Assembly (NCBI RefSeq): GCF_900142255.1
Contig: NZ_FRAF01000020.1
Location: 1 to 62,381 of the forward strand
DNA: 62,381 bases
From: Alicyclobacillus tolerans
GTDB lineage: Bacteria > Bacillota > Bacilli > Alicyclobacillales > Alicyclobacillaceae
Direction of reading: 5' to 3'
In this document: positions 35,268 through 44,809 of the stretch, in pieces
Position numbering within the stretch: the stretch's first letter is position 1
How the letters are laid out: the number at the start of each line of letters is the position of its first letter
Notes under the pieces: model-generated
What the model saw: only the letters and a program-made list of their open reading frames with translations
What the model was told of the DNA's origin: nothing
Database searches by the model: none
Made by a program: the position numbers and the translations under genes

Positions 35268-35786
35268 ATGGGAAATCTTGAAGACGGCGACCTCAGATTG
35301 AGACCGCTTGACATCGAATCCGACGTACCATTCGCACTCGACTGGTACCAAGACCCAGACGTTTTACGCAATTCCGAGGGAGAAGGAACTGAGCCGTACA
35401 ATCAGGAAACGGTCGAACGTATGTATCGGTATTTGTCTGAGCACGGCGAACTTTACATCATTGAAGTTCAGGAAAGCGGGGTTTGGAAGCCCATTGGGGA
35501 TGTTGCGCTGTGCCCGGACATGGTTCCTATCGTGATCGGCAACATCCTTTATCGGGGCCTTGGGCTAGGTCGACGGGTCATCCAGATGTTAATGGATCGG
35601 GCAACTGCTCTAGGGTGGGAACGCCTCGTCGTAAGTAAGGTATACAGCTATAATCGTAGTAGTCTACGGATGTTCGAATCTGTTGGATTCCGCCGCGTAG
35701 CGGAGTTCCAAGATGACAAGGGGAGGACGTGTGTCAAGATGGAATTGAAGCTCGGACAGAAGGAAGGATGTCGATGTGAGCAGTGA
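35268..35786 (+). CDS. GNAT-family N-acetyltransferase (RimJ/RimL-like)
   Basis: 172 aa with the RimJ-type fold: DLRLRPLDIESDVPFALDWY at the start, acetyl-CoA loop YRGLGLGRRVIQMLMDRA and the late YSYNRSSLRMFESVGFRRVA. It would acetylate a protein N-terminus, an antibiotic or a small amine. The DinB-like pseudogene starts inside its last codons (GTG 35776), so both were once translated as a pair. Confidence 0.88.
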   Translation: MGNLEDGDLRLRPLDIESDVPFALDWYQDPDVLRNSEGEGTEPYNQETVERMYRYLSEHGELYIIEVQESGVWKPIGDVALCPDMVPIVIGNILYRGLGLGRRVIQMLMDRATALGWERLVVSKVYSYNRSSLRMFESVGFRRVAEFQDDKGRTCVKMELKLGQKEGCRCEQ

Positions 35787-36222
35787 TTGGGCCGTGCTGA
35801 AAATAACGGAGGTGAATAGAAAATCCCAGCTAGTGTGGCGATCGGTACCGGATAAATGGTTGAAATAGAAACTTTACGAAGCGGCTCTGTCGATAGGTGA
35901 AAAAATTCGCCAGATGTGGACGGCGCAAGTGTATTACCACGAAGCACTGGTGTATGGTGAGTCAATATCTGTTCATCGTGAACCTTGTGAGGGCCGGCCT
36001 ATCTTGAGTGCGTAGGCTGAATTAGAATGATCATTGCCCCATTCTGAGCGATTTGTCAATTACATACAGATTTTGCGAGATGAAGACCTGGCCACTCGAA
36101 TGATCGACTGGTCAAATGTCGGGTATATTCGAAGTACGGGCGATATGTAGACCAGAATTCCCTGGCACGTGGCTGTACATACCGTACAGTTTCTACAATA
36201 CATGAGGATGGCAGGGCTTTAA
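35776..36222 (+). pseudogene. DinB-like gene with four in-frame stops, no frameshift
   Basis: One frame from GTG 35776 to TAA 36220 (149 codons) reads as protein: QLVWRSVPDKWLK / KLYEAALSIGEKIRQMW / HSERFVNYIQILRDEDLATR / TRIPWHVAVHTVQFLQYMR. It is interrupted by TAG 35866, TAG 36013, TGA 36028 and TAG 36148. The end with H..VHTVQ is DinB-like. All four stops fit C-to-T changes of CAG or CGA. The gene overlaps the upstream acetyltransferase by 11 bases. Confidence 0.7.
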
Positions 36223-36281
36223 CGACCAAATATACGGGATGAGACGTTTCAGACTCGTAGCAGTCTTCTGTCGCATACGGG

Positions 36282-36364
36282 GTGCGAATATTCAGGATGT
36301 TCGCCCGCTCATTTCCGTATAATTATTCGCAGACAAGGAACTGAACGCAATGCGGCTCTCGGGC
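36282..36364 (+). repeat. Dispersed 83-bp repeat, copy C
   Basis: Full-length match to copies A (10908) and B (14674), with TATAAT at 36318-36323. It runs directly into DNA of the IS110 remnant that ends at about 36350-36377 on the minus strand, raising the possibility that the whole family derives from an IS110 flank. Confidence 0.7.
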
Positions 36365-36376
36365 TGGAAAATGCAA

Positions 36377-37160
36377 TTACCTCTTCAGAGCATAAAATGG
36401 CTCCAAAAAGTGGATTGTAACCAGATGCCTACTCATTACGTCTACGTAATGAAGCAGTTTGTTGACACAAGCGATCACGGCGACCTTGTGAGGTTTTCCT
36501 TTCTCACGCTTTCTATCGTAGAAGGCTTTGAGTCTTTGACTATCGGATTTCCGCAAGCTACAAAGAACAGCGACGAACAACGAATACCGTAATCGGTTTG
36601 AACCGCTCTTGGTGATTCGGTTTATGGTGGCTGTGAATTTACCGGAAGAAAATACGCTTGTGTCTACACCAGTGAAAGCTACCAGTTTTTTGTTGATTAA
36701 ACCAGTCTATCTCTCCGATTTCGGAAATGATCGTTGCCGCGATTTTTCCGCCTATACCGGGGATGGACTGGATAATCTGATATTGTTTAATTTCCATCGC
36801 GAGAGCATCTATCTTGTTTTAAGGGTGGATAGATGCTCTTGGTATTGAAGAAGCATCTGGATATACATTTCAAGGCTAAACAGCTGGCTTTGTAAGCGTG
36901 GACTCAGAAACGGATTCCGCTTAGCCGAAGCAACGATTTTTGTTGCACTTTCAGATGCCCAACGTGGCGAACGACTCGGGCATAGTTTTGAGACCCGGTC
37001 AACTAACTTGGTCTCCTCAACGGCAAGCACCGATTCTGCTGTCGGGAACTCCCAATAAGACGCGTAATGAAACTTTTGAGTACAAGTCGCCAAATACACC
37101 TCTGAATTCCGGAAACACCTAATCCAACACCGCCATCTCCTCACCTTAGAATTCACCGGC
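36377..37160 (-). pseudogene. IS110-family transposase, decayed
   Basis: Minus-strand pieces in several frames: SKLCPSRSPRWASESATKIV and LSPRLQSQLFSLEMYIQMLL (middle), remnants of a P-G-I-G-G region near 36760, and RLKAFYDRKREKGKPHKVAV then IACVNKLLHYV at the C-terminus. At least three frameshifts. The catalytic N-terminal part was not found; the flanking ~280 bases to 37440 hold no supported gene. Confidence 0.65.
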
Positions 37161-37472
37161 AGCCCCTATCCATCTCGCAGTTGATAGCTTCGCTTGTTAT
37201 ACGGGATCATCGTCCCAATCAGCTTCAAACATGCTTCCACGAGTAGGTGGTGAACATTTTAGCGCACGGGTTCAAAGACCCACGGGCAGCTCCGTTCGAC
37301 CCGGCTACCGTAGTAATAAACTTCTATAATTAAAGAGGTCAACCAGAATTTCTGGCTGACCTCATAATACGAAGGGCAGCTTAGCCCGACAAGGACTGGA
37401 ATATTGAGGAAGGTTTTATGATGTTTGCAAAGAATTAAGAAGACCAAAAGTTGATGATTGGATGTGCAGACT

Positions 37473-38495
37473 ATGCAAATAGTGAAACCTTCTAAGTTGT
37501 CGTTCGGTGATACAGTTGGTATCGTTTCCCCTGCCTCTGGCGTCGCCGCATTTTGTCCGAAAAGACTACGACGTGGCGTTAATTGTCTTGAGAACATGGG
37601 GTTTAATGTGTTGCTTGGAGAGCACTGTGCAAAACACACAGGTCACACTGCAGGAACTATTGATGAGAGACTATCCGATCTGCATTCAATGTATCGTAAT
37701 AACGATGTCAAAGCCATTATTACAACCATTGGAGGATACAACTCCCACCAGTTACTCGATGAACTTGATTATGAGCTGCTCAGGAAGAATCCGAAAATAC
37801 TACTGGGCTACAGTGATATTACGGCATTGCAACTCGGAATCTTTTCTCAGACAAGAATGGTTACCTACATGGGACCAGCAATTCTTCCTCAATTTGGTGA
37901 GTTCGGTGGACTTTTTGATTACACCCGAAACAGTTTTGAGGACATTCTGATGAATTCGGCAAGCGAACGACAGACCCTGCGACCATCAGAGAGTTGTACG
38001 GATGAAAGCCTAAAATGGGACATTGAAGATAATCGACAAAGGGCATTACAAGCATCCACGGGATGGAAGATTCTAAAACATGGAGAAGCAATAGGACGGA
38101 TCATATCAGGAAATATGAGTACGCTACTACTTTTGGCGGGCACGAAGTATTGGCCGGATCTAACTGGTGCCATCCTTTGTCTTGAAGATGATGAAACAAC
38201 CAACCCAGCAATCATCGACCGATATCTGATTCAATTGAGACATATGGGCGTTTACGAACAGATTTCCGCGTTGATTGTTGGACGTTTCCCGACTCAAACG
38301 AGTTTCACGGAAAGTGACCCGCTAGAAAATGTGCTTACAATTGCTACACGAGGATATTCGTTTCCCATAGTTTATGACGTCGATTTTGGTCATACTGACC
38401 CTATGATGATTTTGGCTAATGGGGTGTTGGCAAGACTTAATGTCATTGAAAAAATTGAGTTTGGGTATATGGAGTCTACCGTATTAGAAAGATAA
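37473..38495 (+). CDS. S66-family peptidase (LD-carboxypeptidase/MccF-like)
   Basis: 340 aa. The two halves of the S66 fold are visible: KLSFGDTVGIVSPASG at the start, the nucleophile serine in LLGYSDITALQLGIF (about residue 110), GRIISGNMSTLLLLAGT with the CLEDDE acid, and the late His in VDFGHTDPMM. Such enzymes cut LD peptide bonds in cell-wall recycling or inactivate microcin C-type peptides (MccF); conserved context for choosing is absent. ATG 37473 is taken; TTG 37458 is possible. Confidence 0.87.
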   Translation: MQIVKPSKLSFGDTVGIVSPASGVAAFCPKRLRRGVNCLENMGFNVLLGEHCAKHTGHTAGTIDERLSDLHSMYRNNDVKAIITTIGGYNSHQLLDELDYELLRKNPKILLGYSDITALQLGIFSQTRMVTYMGPAILPQFGEFGGLFDYTRNSFEDILMNSASERQTLRPSESCTDESLKWDIEDNRQRALQASTGWKILKHGEAIGRIISGNMSTLLLLAGTKYWPDLTGAILCLEDDETTNPAIIDRYLIQLRHMGVYEQISALIVGRFPTQTSFTESDPLENVLTIATRGYSFPIVYDVDFGHTDPMMILANGVLARLNVIEKIEFGYMESTVLER

Positions 38496-38524
38496 ACTTA
38501 CGTGTTTGCTATGAGACTAAAGGG

Positions 38525-38609
38525 AGCAAAAATTCAAGTTCCTTGAGCCAACCCGTTGTATGATTATACAGTGGCGTACAATTTCGGTATCTTGCGCAAT
38601 TGGGCAGAA
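38525..38609 (+). repeat. Dispersed ~82-bp repeat, copy E
   Basis: Matches copy D (16845-16926) over its length, about 80% by eye. It lies 60 bases upstream of the small cupin-like gene at 38672. Confidence 0.65.
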
Positions 38610-38671
38610 GAACTCCATAAGGGATCCTTTAAATGAACTAATTAGAGCGGCAGGGGCGAGGTGACTCCTGA

Positions 38672-39028
38672 GTGAAGATTTTTAGGTTTGGTCGTAAAAC
38701 GGGAAAAACGATTGCTCATTTTGATTCGAATTTCGTAATGTCACGAATTTTGACTTCTGATAACTCTGCACAGATAGGATGCATGTACCTCGAACCAAAC
38801 GGAATTGTCGGCTTTCACGAAGCGTCTTGCCCACAATTGCTCCTTGTTGTAAGTGGGAACGGATGGGTTCGCTGTGACGCAGATGAGCTAGTTCCTGTCG
38901 GAATTGTCGATGCGGTGTTTTGGGACCAGGGAGAATGGCGTGAGACCAAGACGCACGCTGGATTGACCGCGATTGTTGTCGAAGCGGATGTCCTTAATCC
39001 GGCACAATTTATGCCGCTCAGGAAATAG
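38672..39028 (+). CDS. Small cupin-like protein
   Basis: 118 aa with one beta-barrel cupin-like domain: IGCMYLEPNGIVGFHEASCP (motif 1 with His and Glu) and PVGIVDAVFWDQGEWRETKT (motif 2 region). It is of the type found as stress or metabolite-binding small cupins; no catalytic role can be assigned. GTG 38672 follows GGCGAGGTGA. It appears intact, in contrast with the pseudogenes that follow it. Confidence 0.7.
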   Translation: MKIFRFGRKTGKTIAHFDSNFVMSRILTSDNSAQIGCMYLEPNGIVGFHEASCPQLLLVVSGNGWVRCDADELVPVGIVDAVFWDQGEWRETKTHAGLTAIVVEADVLNPAQFMPLRK

Positions 39029-39156
39029 CTATTCAAGCCACAAAAGTAAATGTCACAAGTCGGTTGAATTGCATGAACATGCAGCCCTGGTCGCCAGTGG
39101 CTTATTGCACATCAGGACAGAAGAATTGAATAGCACCACAATCAAAAACTCTGGGA

Positions 39157-39626
39157 GTAATCGTTATAAACATCACTCGAACAACAGATTTCGAATTGAT
39201 TGTACGCTTGAATAAGCCCATACACGAATTACATGCATTTATGTATCCTCAATATTTCAGGGAATATCACTTCGAGGCGATTCGGGATTCCTTTAAGAAG
39301 TTAGTAAAGGACAATTCGTTTGTTTTTCTGCTTCTGGAGGATGAGAATGAATCGTTTGGATATGCATGGGTGGAGTTGAGGAATTACTCTGAAACCGTGT
39401 TTACAAAAGCACGGCAAGCATTGTTTGTCCATCAAATCAGCATAGTGAATGACCAAAATGGCGGGGACATGGAACAGAGTTGATCAAACACATATACGAC
39501 ATAGCTCGAGAACAGGGCATCGAAACAGTGGAATTGGATTTCTGTGTTAACAATGAAGTTGCAAAGAACTTTTACAGCAAACAAGGATTTACTGGCTACC
39601 GTGAATTTGTGTGCAAGCGTGTCTGA
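39157..39626 (+). pseudogene. GNAT acetyltransferase, frameshifted
   Basis: The first part (NITRTTDFELIVRLNKPIHE, then FLLLEDENESFGYAWVELRN, VHQISIVNDQNGG) ends at 39483; the second (GTELIKHIYDIAREQGIETV, ELDFCVNNEVAKNFYSKQGF) continues one frame over to 39626. A single-base change near 39470 explains the break. No proper start codon is visible before 39196. Confidence 0.7.
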
Positions 39627-39760
39627 GCATTTGAGAACTTGGGGCGGTATACATGAAACTTGAATCCAAGATTGCATGAACATGCAGGGTACCAAAGTTA
39701 CTGCTTGCGTCGCAACCGGGCAGCTCTGCGCAAGTACTGTGCGGCAAGGAGGTCTTGCTG

Positions 39761-40265
39761 GTGTCTTTGTTCTCCGCCTTTAAACGCCTTAAGACCTTGC
39801 TCGACGCTGAACGATCAGACGTAGATTGGGCTTTAACAGGGAGTTTCGCTTTCTACTTGCGATGTATCGGTTCATGATATTGATATTTAAACTGATGACA
39901 CGGGTGCATACGCTATCGGACAGGTGTTAGAGAACCATGGATTTGAGTGCTTAGAACCTGTTCACTTTAAACAGTCTGACAGCATTCGGTCTGACTTTGG
40001 GTGTTTTCGGTTTGACGATGTTGCCGTGGAAATAATGGGCGATATACAGAAATCAACTCCAGACGGTAAATGGAAGAGCACGCCCTCTTTAACGTCTCTG
40101 ATTGAGACTGTGGTCTGGGAAGGAGTGTATCTACCAGTATTGAACTTGGAATATGAGTATCAAGCCTATGAGATGATGGGTCGTAAGGAAAAGGCAATGG
40201 TACTTCGAGAATGGCTCGATTGGAAACAATGTAATAGTCCAGGATCAACCAACGGCGGTGAATGA
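39761..40265 (+). pseudogene. Nucleotidyltransferase-like gene, frameshift plus TAA
   Basis: After an AAGGAGG site, GTG 39761 starts VSLFSAFKRLKTLLDAERSD and VDWALTGSFAFYLR. The frame shifts at about 39870, where SVHDIDI continues; TAA at 39888 (CAA in related proteins gives DIDIQT) interrupts it; then TDDTGAYAIGQVLENHGFEC and a protein-like tail run to 40265. GSFAFY...HDIDI is the nucleotidyltransferase active-site pattern. Confidence 0.65.
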
Positions 40266-40429
40266 ATATGCAGATCACTTGTCGTGGTCGTTGTGGGACT
40301 TTCGGGAAGAAGAATTCAATAAGAAAGCAATCAAAATTTCCCGGCGAAGTGGGTCAAATTAAATCCAGCGTTGACATGAGTGACCAAACACCACAAAGAG
40401 AACAAGAAATCGTTTTAAGGGGCACGTGA

Positions 40430-41044
40430 TGAGCCGATTTAAGAAGTCTATATTTTCGAATAACCGGTTTTATCTCTACTGAGTGGGCAAGGAGTGTCTT
40501 ACTTTGGCGATTTGATTGCTTCTGTGGCACTACCCATCCTCATTTTAACTGTGACTGGGTCGGGCTTCCTCATGGGCTTGGTTGGAGCATTGGAAGTTGC
40601 TCCTCTGTTCATCGTAGGTTTACCAGCGGGTGTTTGGGTAGACCGAAGGAATCTCGCAGTAGAGTGATGCTCCTTACGGACTTTGGCAGAGCTGTCTTGA
40701 TGGCTTTGATTCCTATTGCGTCATGGGTGCATATGCCGGTAATACCGGTCGTTGTATTTGTGGCAATAATGAGTGGGGCTTTGGCTGTGTTTTTTGGTGC
40801 AGCCTACACCGGGATGATTCCACGTATCGTTGCACCAGAACAACTTGGTCGTGCCAACGGTTATTTTGAAGCTATCGAAAGTGCGGCGTATGCTCTCGGT
40901 CCGTCCCTAGCTGGTATATTAACATCAAAGATTGGTCCGTCTAACACCATAGGATTAGATGCACTATCCTTTGTATTTTCGGCGTTATCGATTATGAGAA
41001 ATGCGAACTTACAAAAATTCGAGAAGAACAACCTCAGCATGTAA
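40430..41044 (+). pseudogene. MFS transporter, N-terminal half, frameshifted
   Basis: Reads NRFYLY, TGA, then in another frame GQGVSYFGDLIASVALPILI and LTVTGSGFLMGLVGALEVAP, IVGLPAGVWVDR, and from 40634 in a third frame SRSRVMLLTDFGRAVLMALI and RANGYFEAIESAAYALGPSL to TAA 41042. This is the first six-helix half of an MFS exporter (macrolide-efflux/enterobactin-exporter type). The second half is missing. Confidence 0.7.
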
Positions 41045-41090
41045 TGTGGAGAATAGGTAAACACAGTTAGTCAAAGGCAGGGGTGATGGT

Positions 41091-41654
41091 GTGGCAGAAT
41101 TATATATTGTTCGGCATGCTCAAGTGAATATAGACTTCAGCGTTCCGTCCGCTGAATGGCACATTTCAGAAGATGGCATTAGGGCAACCAGAGAATTGGT
41201 GCTCAGTGAGAATTGGAGCGGAGTTTATCGCATATACCACAGCCCTGAACCAAAGGCAGTTGCGACCGCCGACATTATCAGTGAAATGACAGGTATTCCG
41301 ACCAGTGTCATGGATGAGCTCCACGAGCTGCGCATTCCAACTATACAGCCCACTGAGGAGTTTATTCGAAGAGTCGGTGCATATCTGGAAGGCTTCCCTG
41401 ACCCCGAGTTTGAAGAGTGGGCACAGGCGACGGAGCGCATTGTTGGCTGCGTTCGTAGGATCACAAATGAAGCAAATGGATGCTCTATCGCGATGGTTTC
41501 ACATGGGAGAATCTTGACTGTACTTTTCAGTTACTTGTTCAAGCGACGAATGACAGTGAAGGAATGGCAGTCTATCAAATTACCCGATCTTTCTGTTATT
41601 GATCTCGAGGCGTGGACCGTAGAGAGAGGATTTTTCTCGAACATAAACGTTTGA
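41091..41654 (+). CDS. Histidine phosphatase (phosphoglycerate-mutase family)
   Basis: 187 aa. The phosphoacceptor motif LYIVRHAQVN (RH-x with the catalytic His) is at the start, and the second His lies in IAMVSHGRILTVL. Acts as a phosphatase or mutase on an unknown small substrate; the usual RHGET is RHAQV here. GTG 41091 follows GCAGGGGTGA. It appears intact and stands among remnants. Confidence 0.85.
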   Translation: MAELYIVRHAQVNIDFSVPSAEWHISEDGIRATRELVLSENWSGVYRIYHSPEPKAVATADIISEMTGIPTSVMDELHELRIPTIQPTEEFIRRVGAYLEGFPDPEFEEWAQATERIVGCVRRITNEANGCSIAMVSHGRILTVLFSYLFKRRMTVKEWQSIKLPDLSVIDLEAWTVERGFFSNINV

Positions 41655-41848
41655 GCGTGCGGAATGTAAGAAAATACAACGCTGATTTGCGACAACTGAG
41701 TCGCGTAAGAAGCAGATTAGTCGAATTTGGGAAAGAGGAGAGAACCTGAGTGACTTAGTTCAAAATAACGTTTGGAATTGTCAAATTTAGTTTAGCCCCG
41801 AAACTCGTAATACTGGTCTATGGCTACGCCTAGGGAGTGTGAGTGAAG

Positions 41849-42184
41849 TCAAGGGAAAGGTGGAGATTTACCAGATGACATCATAGGTGCCGGTATAGCC
41901 GTGGAACAGTTGCAAAGCCAAAAAGATGCGGTACGTTCCATAGTCTTTGTTTTCTGCGCGAATCTGACGGATCTTCGCCAAAAGATCATCGTATGTATAG
42001 GGGCTCTGTTCTGTGTACGCAGCCAGCGATAGTAGCCAGCTTCGCTGACCCGCAAAACCTTACACATTTCCTTCATGCTGTGCTTGACTGCGTCTTTTGA
42101 CTTTAGAATCCCTATAAAACGAAACAAGTCTCGTGCAGTTACCTCTTTTTCATTCTTTCCAGAATTACGAGTTGATTGACTCAA
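41849..42184 (-). pseudogene. IS3 OrfB N-terminal fragment
   Basis: Minus-strand SKDAVKHSMKEMCKVLRVSE and AGYYRWLR are the start of an IS3 OrfB. The continuation YDDLLAKIRQIRAENKDYGT and YRIFLALQLFHGYTG lies in another frame. The DDE core is missing. Next to it the DNA matches 27611-27672. It cuts the C-terminal end of the IS256 remnant. Confidence 0.65.
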
Positions 42185-42196
42185 CTAAAATGATAC

Positions 42197-43090
42197 TGTT
42201 CCACAGCCAGGGATGCACTTCCTCAGTACTGGCTTTGTAAAAGGGCTTTAGCGCCGCTGTCACGGGCTTGTAGTCCTTATACGACACGTACTTGAGCGAA
42301 TGTCGAATCTGGTGAACCACGCATTTCTGGATATCGGACTTGGGATAACAGGCTGCGATCGCTTCACTGAACCCAGTCAGGTTGTCGACGCAAGTGATGA
42401 GAATATCTTCGAAGCCTCGGCTCTTCAGTTCGTTGAGAACGGTTAGCCAAAACTTCGCAGATTCATTCACACCGATCCAGATGCCAAGCACGTCCTTTTG
42501 TTCTTCAAGGTCAATACCTACAACCATATAGGCGGCTTTGCTGACAACCTAGCCACCTTGCTTCACTTTGTAGTGAATGGCATTCAGAAACACCACAATA
42601 TAGACGCTTTGTAGTGGCCGACCTTGCCATTCTTTATTCATCGGAAGAAGCTTGTCCGTGATGTTGGAGATGAGTGTGGGCGATACGTACAGTCCGTGCA
42701 ATTAATGAAGGTGGGCCTGAATATCTCGTGTGCTCATACCCCGAGCATACAAGGCAATAACCTGCTCCTCAATGCCGACAGTGTTGGTTTGGTTCTTCTT
42801 GATGATCTCAGGCTCAAATTCGCCCTTGCGGTCTCTGGGGACTGAAATCTCTGCGTCGCCGTATTCGGAGGTAAGGGTCTTACGGCTATGTCCGTTGCGG
42901 CTGTTGTCCGTCGTCTTGTTTTTGGTGTCGTGCTTAGCGTAAAACCCAAGTGAGTATCCAGCTCGGCCTCAAGCATTCCTTGCATCGTGCTGGCGAACAA
43001 ATCTCGCAGTGCGGCTTGCACATCTTCCGTGGGCTTCAGGTCATTCTTCTTGATAAACTGCTTTGAGAATCCCTTTGAAACCTTCGTCAT
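42197..43090 (-). pseudogene. IS256-family transposase, decayed
   Basis: Minus-strand pieces: MTKVSKGFSKQFIKKNDLKP and LRDLFASTMQGMLEAELDTH (IS256 start), the middle in shifted frames (remnants of the DDE core), then YMVVGIDLEEQKDVLGIWIG and FEDILITCVDNLTGFSEAIA, which carries the second catalytic D region. Two stops and at least one frameshift. The C-terminal third, with the catalytic E, is absent. Confidence 0.75.
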
Positions 43091-43306
43091 TTTAATGCCG
43101 TCCCAATCTGTTACTCCCATTAAGGAATTGGGAGTTTACACAAAATTATTGACAGACCCGATTCAACATTCTTTTACCTATTACCTATCTTCTATCTTCC
43201 TATTTATGTTTTTGGTTCTCCATGGTAATCTTAAAATAGATTGGCATTCTAGTAGATGAAAATTTATACTGGCAGATCGAATTAAGCAAAAACGGAGCGT
43301 GAATGA

Positions 43307-44602
43307 ATGGAAAGTTCTTTTCGTCAAAAAATATTATTTGGTATTCGTACAAAATTAATTTTATTAACAGTCATTTCATTGCTGATTAGTGCACCTATTT
43401 CTACATTTATTGAGCATGAACTGCGTTATGGACTGGGATTGCATGTCAGCGCACAAGCTGGGACTCTCATCAATACGGCCATCAGTATTATTGTGACAAC
43501 CATTTTAATTGCTATCTCTTTTCAATTTATCGTAATTCGCAATATACATAAAATTATAGAAGTGGTTAGTCGTTGGGCAAAAGGAGATTTTCGGCATAGA
43601 GTCGTCATTCGTTCAAAAGATGAGTTGGGAAGATTGTCCGTACATATGAATGAAATGGCCGATGAGATTAGTCGTTTGTTACAAGCTGTACAATCGGCGT
43701 CTAACCAAGTGGAGAGTGAAGCGCAAAGCGTTCAGTCAGTTGCTTCTGAAAACGCTAAAGCGGCTGAGCAAGTTGCTTTAGTGATCCAGGAGGCATCCGT
43801 AGACGCAGAGCAACAATATCAAACTATGGCAATTACAGAAAAAAGTGTTCAAAAAATGATTGAAGGTTGTAAGCAGATTGAACTAGCTATGAACCGTGTG
43901 AACGAAGTTGTCGATCGCACTGTGGAAGCGACTGGACAAGGGCGCTCTAATACGGAATCTGCTGTTTTAGAAGTGCATAAAGTTGCGGAAGATATTAAAC
44001 AGTTAGGTGTTGAAATTTCTCGCTTATCGAATGATGTTTCAGAGATCCATCGCATTACCGAAATGATTTCCAATATTTCGAAACAAACAAATCTACTATC
44101 ATTAAATGCTGCTATCGAAGCATCACGTGCTGGTGAATTAGGGAGAGGCTTTGCTGTAGTAGCTACAGAAGTAAGAAAATTAGCAGATGATACTTCCGGC
44201 GCTACCGAAAAAATCAGACAGATGGTGGAAGCATTATTAGAAGCTGTACAGCGGGTAGTTCAAGTTGCTGCTAATTCAGCCAATAAAGTCGTAGAAAGTG
44301 TACAAGTTGTAGAACATTCATTGAACGTATACGGTGAAATCGAAAATGTTGTACATTCTCTAGAATCTGTTGTTGATGATGTATCGGAAGAGACTGTCCT
44401 ACTAGTCAACAGAGCAGAAGAAACACAAAAACAAATCGAGTCTATGGGGATATCGGTAAAAGAAACGACGGAACGTTTGCAAGCCATTGCTGCAACTACT
44501 CAGGAACAACTTGCCAGTACAGAAGAGGTATCTGCATCATCTGCTTCGCTGACCGATACATCTCAGGTGCTGGCTAATCAAGCGAGATTGTTTATTGTTT
44601 AA
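43307..44602 (+). CDS. Methyl-accepting chemotaxis protein with minimal sensor
   Basis: 431 aa. Two membrane segments (about residues 16-36 and 52-75) with only about 15 residues between, so no extracytoplasmic sensor domain. A HAMP domain (about 76-128, [20 protein letters not shown]) follows, then the signalling coiled coil with the conserved hairpin tip [20 protein letters not shown]. It would pass signals to CheA/CheW; the stimulus is probably sensed within the membrane or by a partner. The ATG is preceded by a weak AACGGAGCG site. It is the first intact gene of the well-kept right half. Confidence 0.9.
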   Translation: MESSFRQKILFGIRTKLILLTVISLLISAPISTFIEHELRYGLGLHVSAQAGTLINTAISIIVTTILIAISFQFIVIRNIHKIIEVVSRWAKGDFRHRVVIRSKDELGRLSVHMNEMADEISRLLQAVQSASNQVESEAQSVQSVASENAKAAEQVALVIQEASVDAEQQYQTMAITEKSVQKMIEGCKQIELAMNRVNEVVDRTVEATGQGRSNTESAVLEVHKVAEDIKQLGVEISRLSNDVSEIHRITEMISNISKQTNLLSLNAAIEASRAGELGRGFAVVATEVRKLADDTSGATEKIRQMVEALLEAVQRVVQVAANSANKVVESVQVVEHSLNVYGEIENVVHSLESVVDDVSEETVLLVNRAEETQKQIESMGISVKETTERLQAIAATTQEQLASTEEVSASSASLTDTSQVLANQARLFIV

Positions 44603-44685
44603 TAAAATATGATTTGTCGAAAGTTCTTAAATCCATATTAATTATGATAAATGAGCAGAGCACTGTTTGTTAAGAATAGGAATTC

Positions 44686-44715
44686 TTGCCTTTTGCCTGT
44701 TTTACATGGTAGAAT
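44686..44715 (+). promoter_or_regulatory. Sigma-A-like promoter for tig
   Basis: TTGCCT (44686-44691) and TAGAAT (44710-44715) with 18 bases between. It lies about 95 bases before the trigger-factor start. A 7-bp dyad CAGTTCA...TGAACTG at 44762-44782 follows and could be a regulatory hairpin. Confidence 0.4.
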
Positions 44716-44809
44716 GTCAATCGTATCTTGACTGAATCATGTTCTGATTTCTAGGAAATGTCAGTTCAACTTGACTGAACTGCATAGGTTGTTAGGAGGA
44801 CTATTTTTT

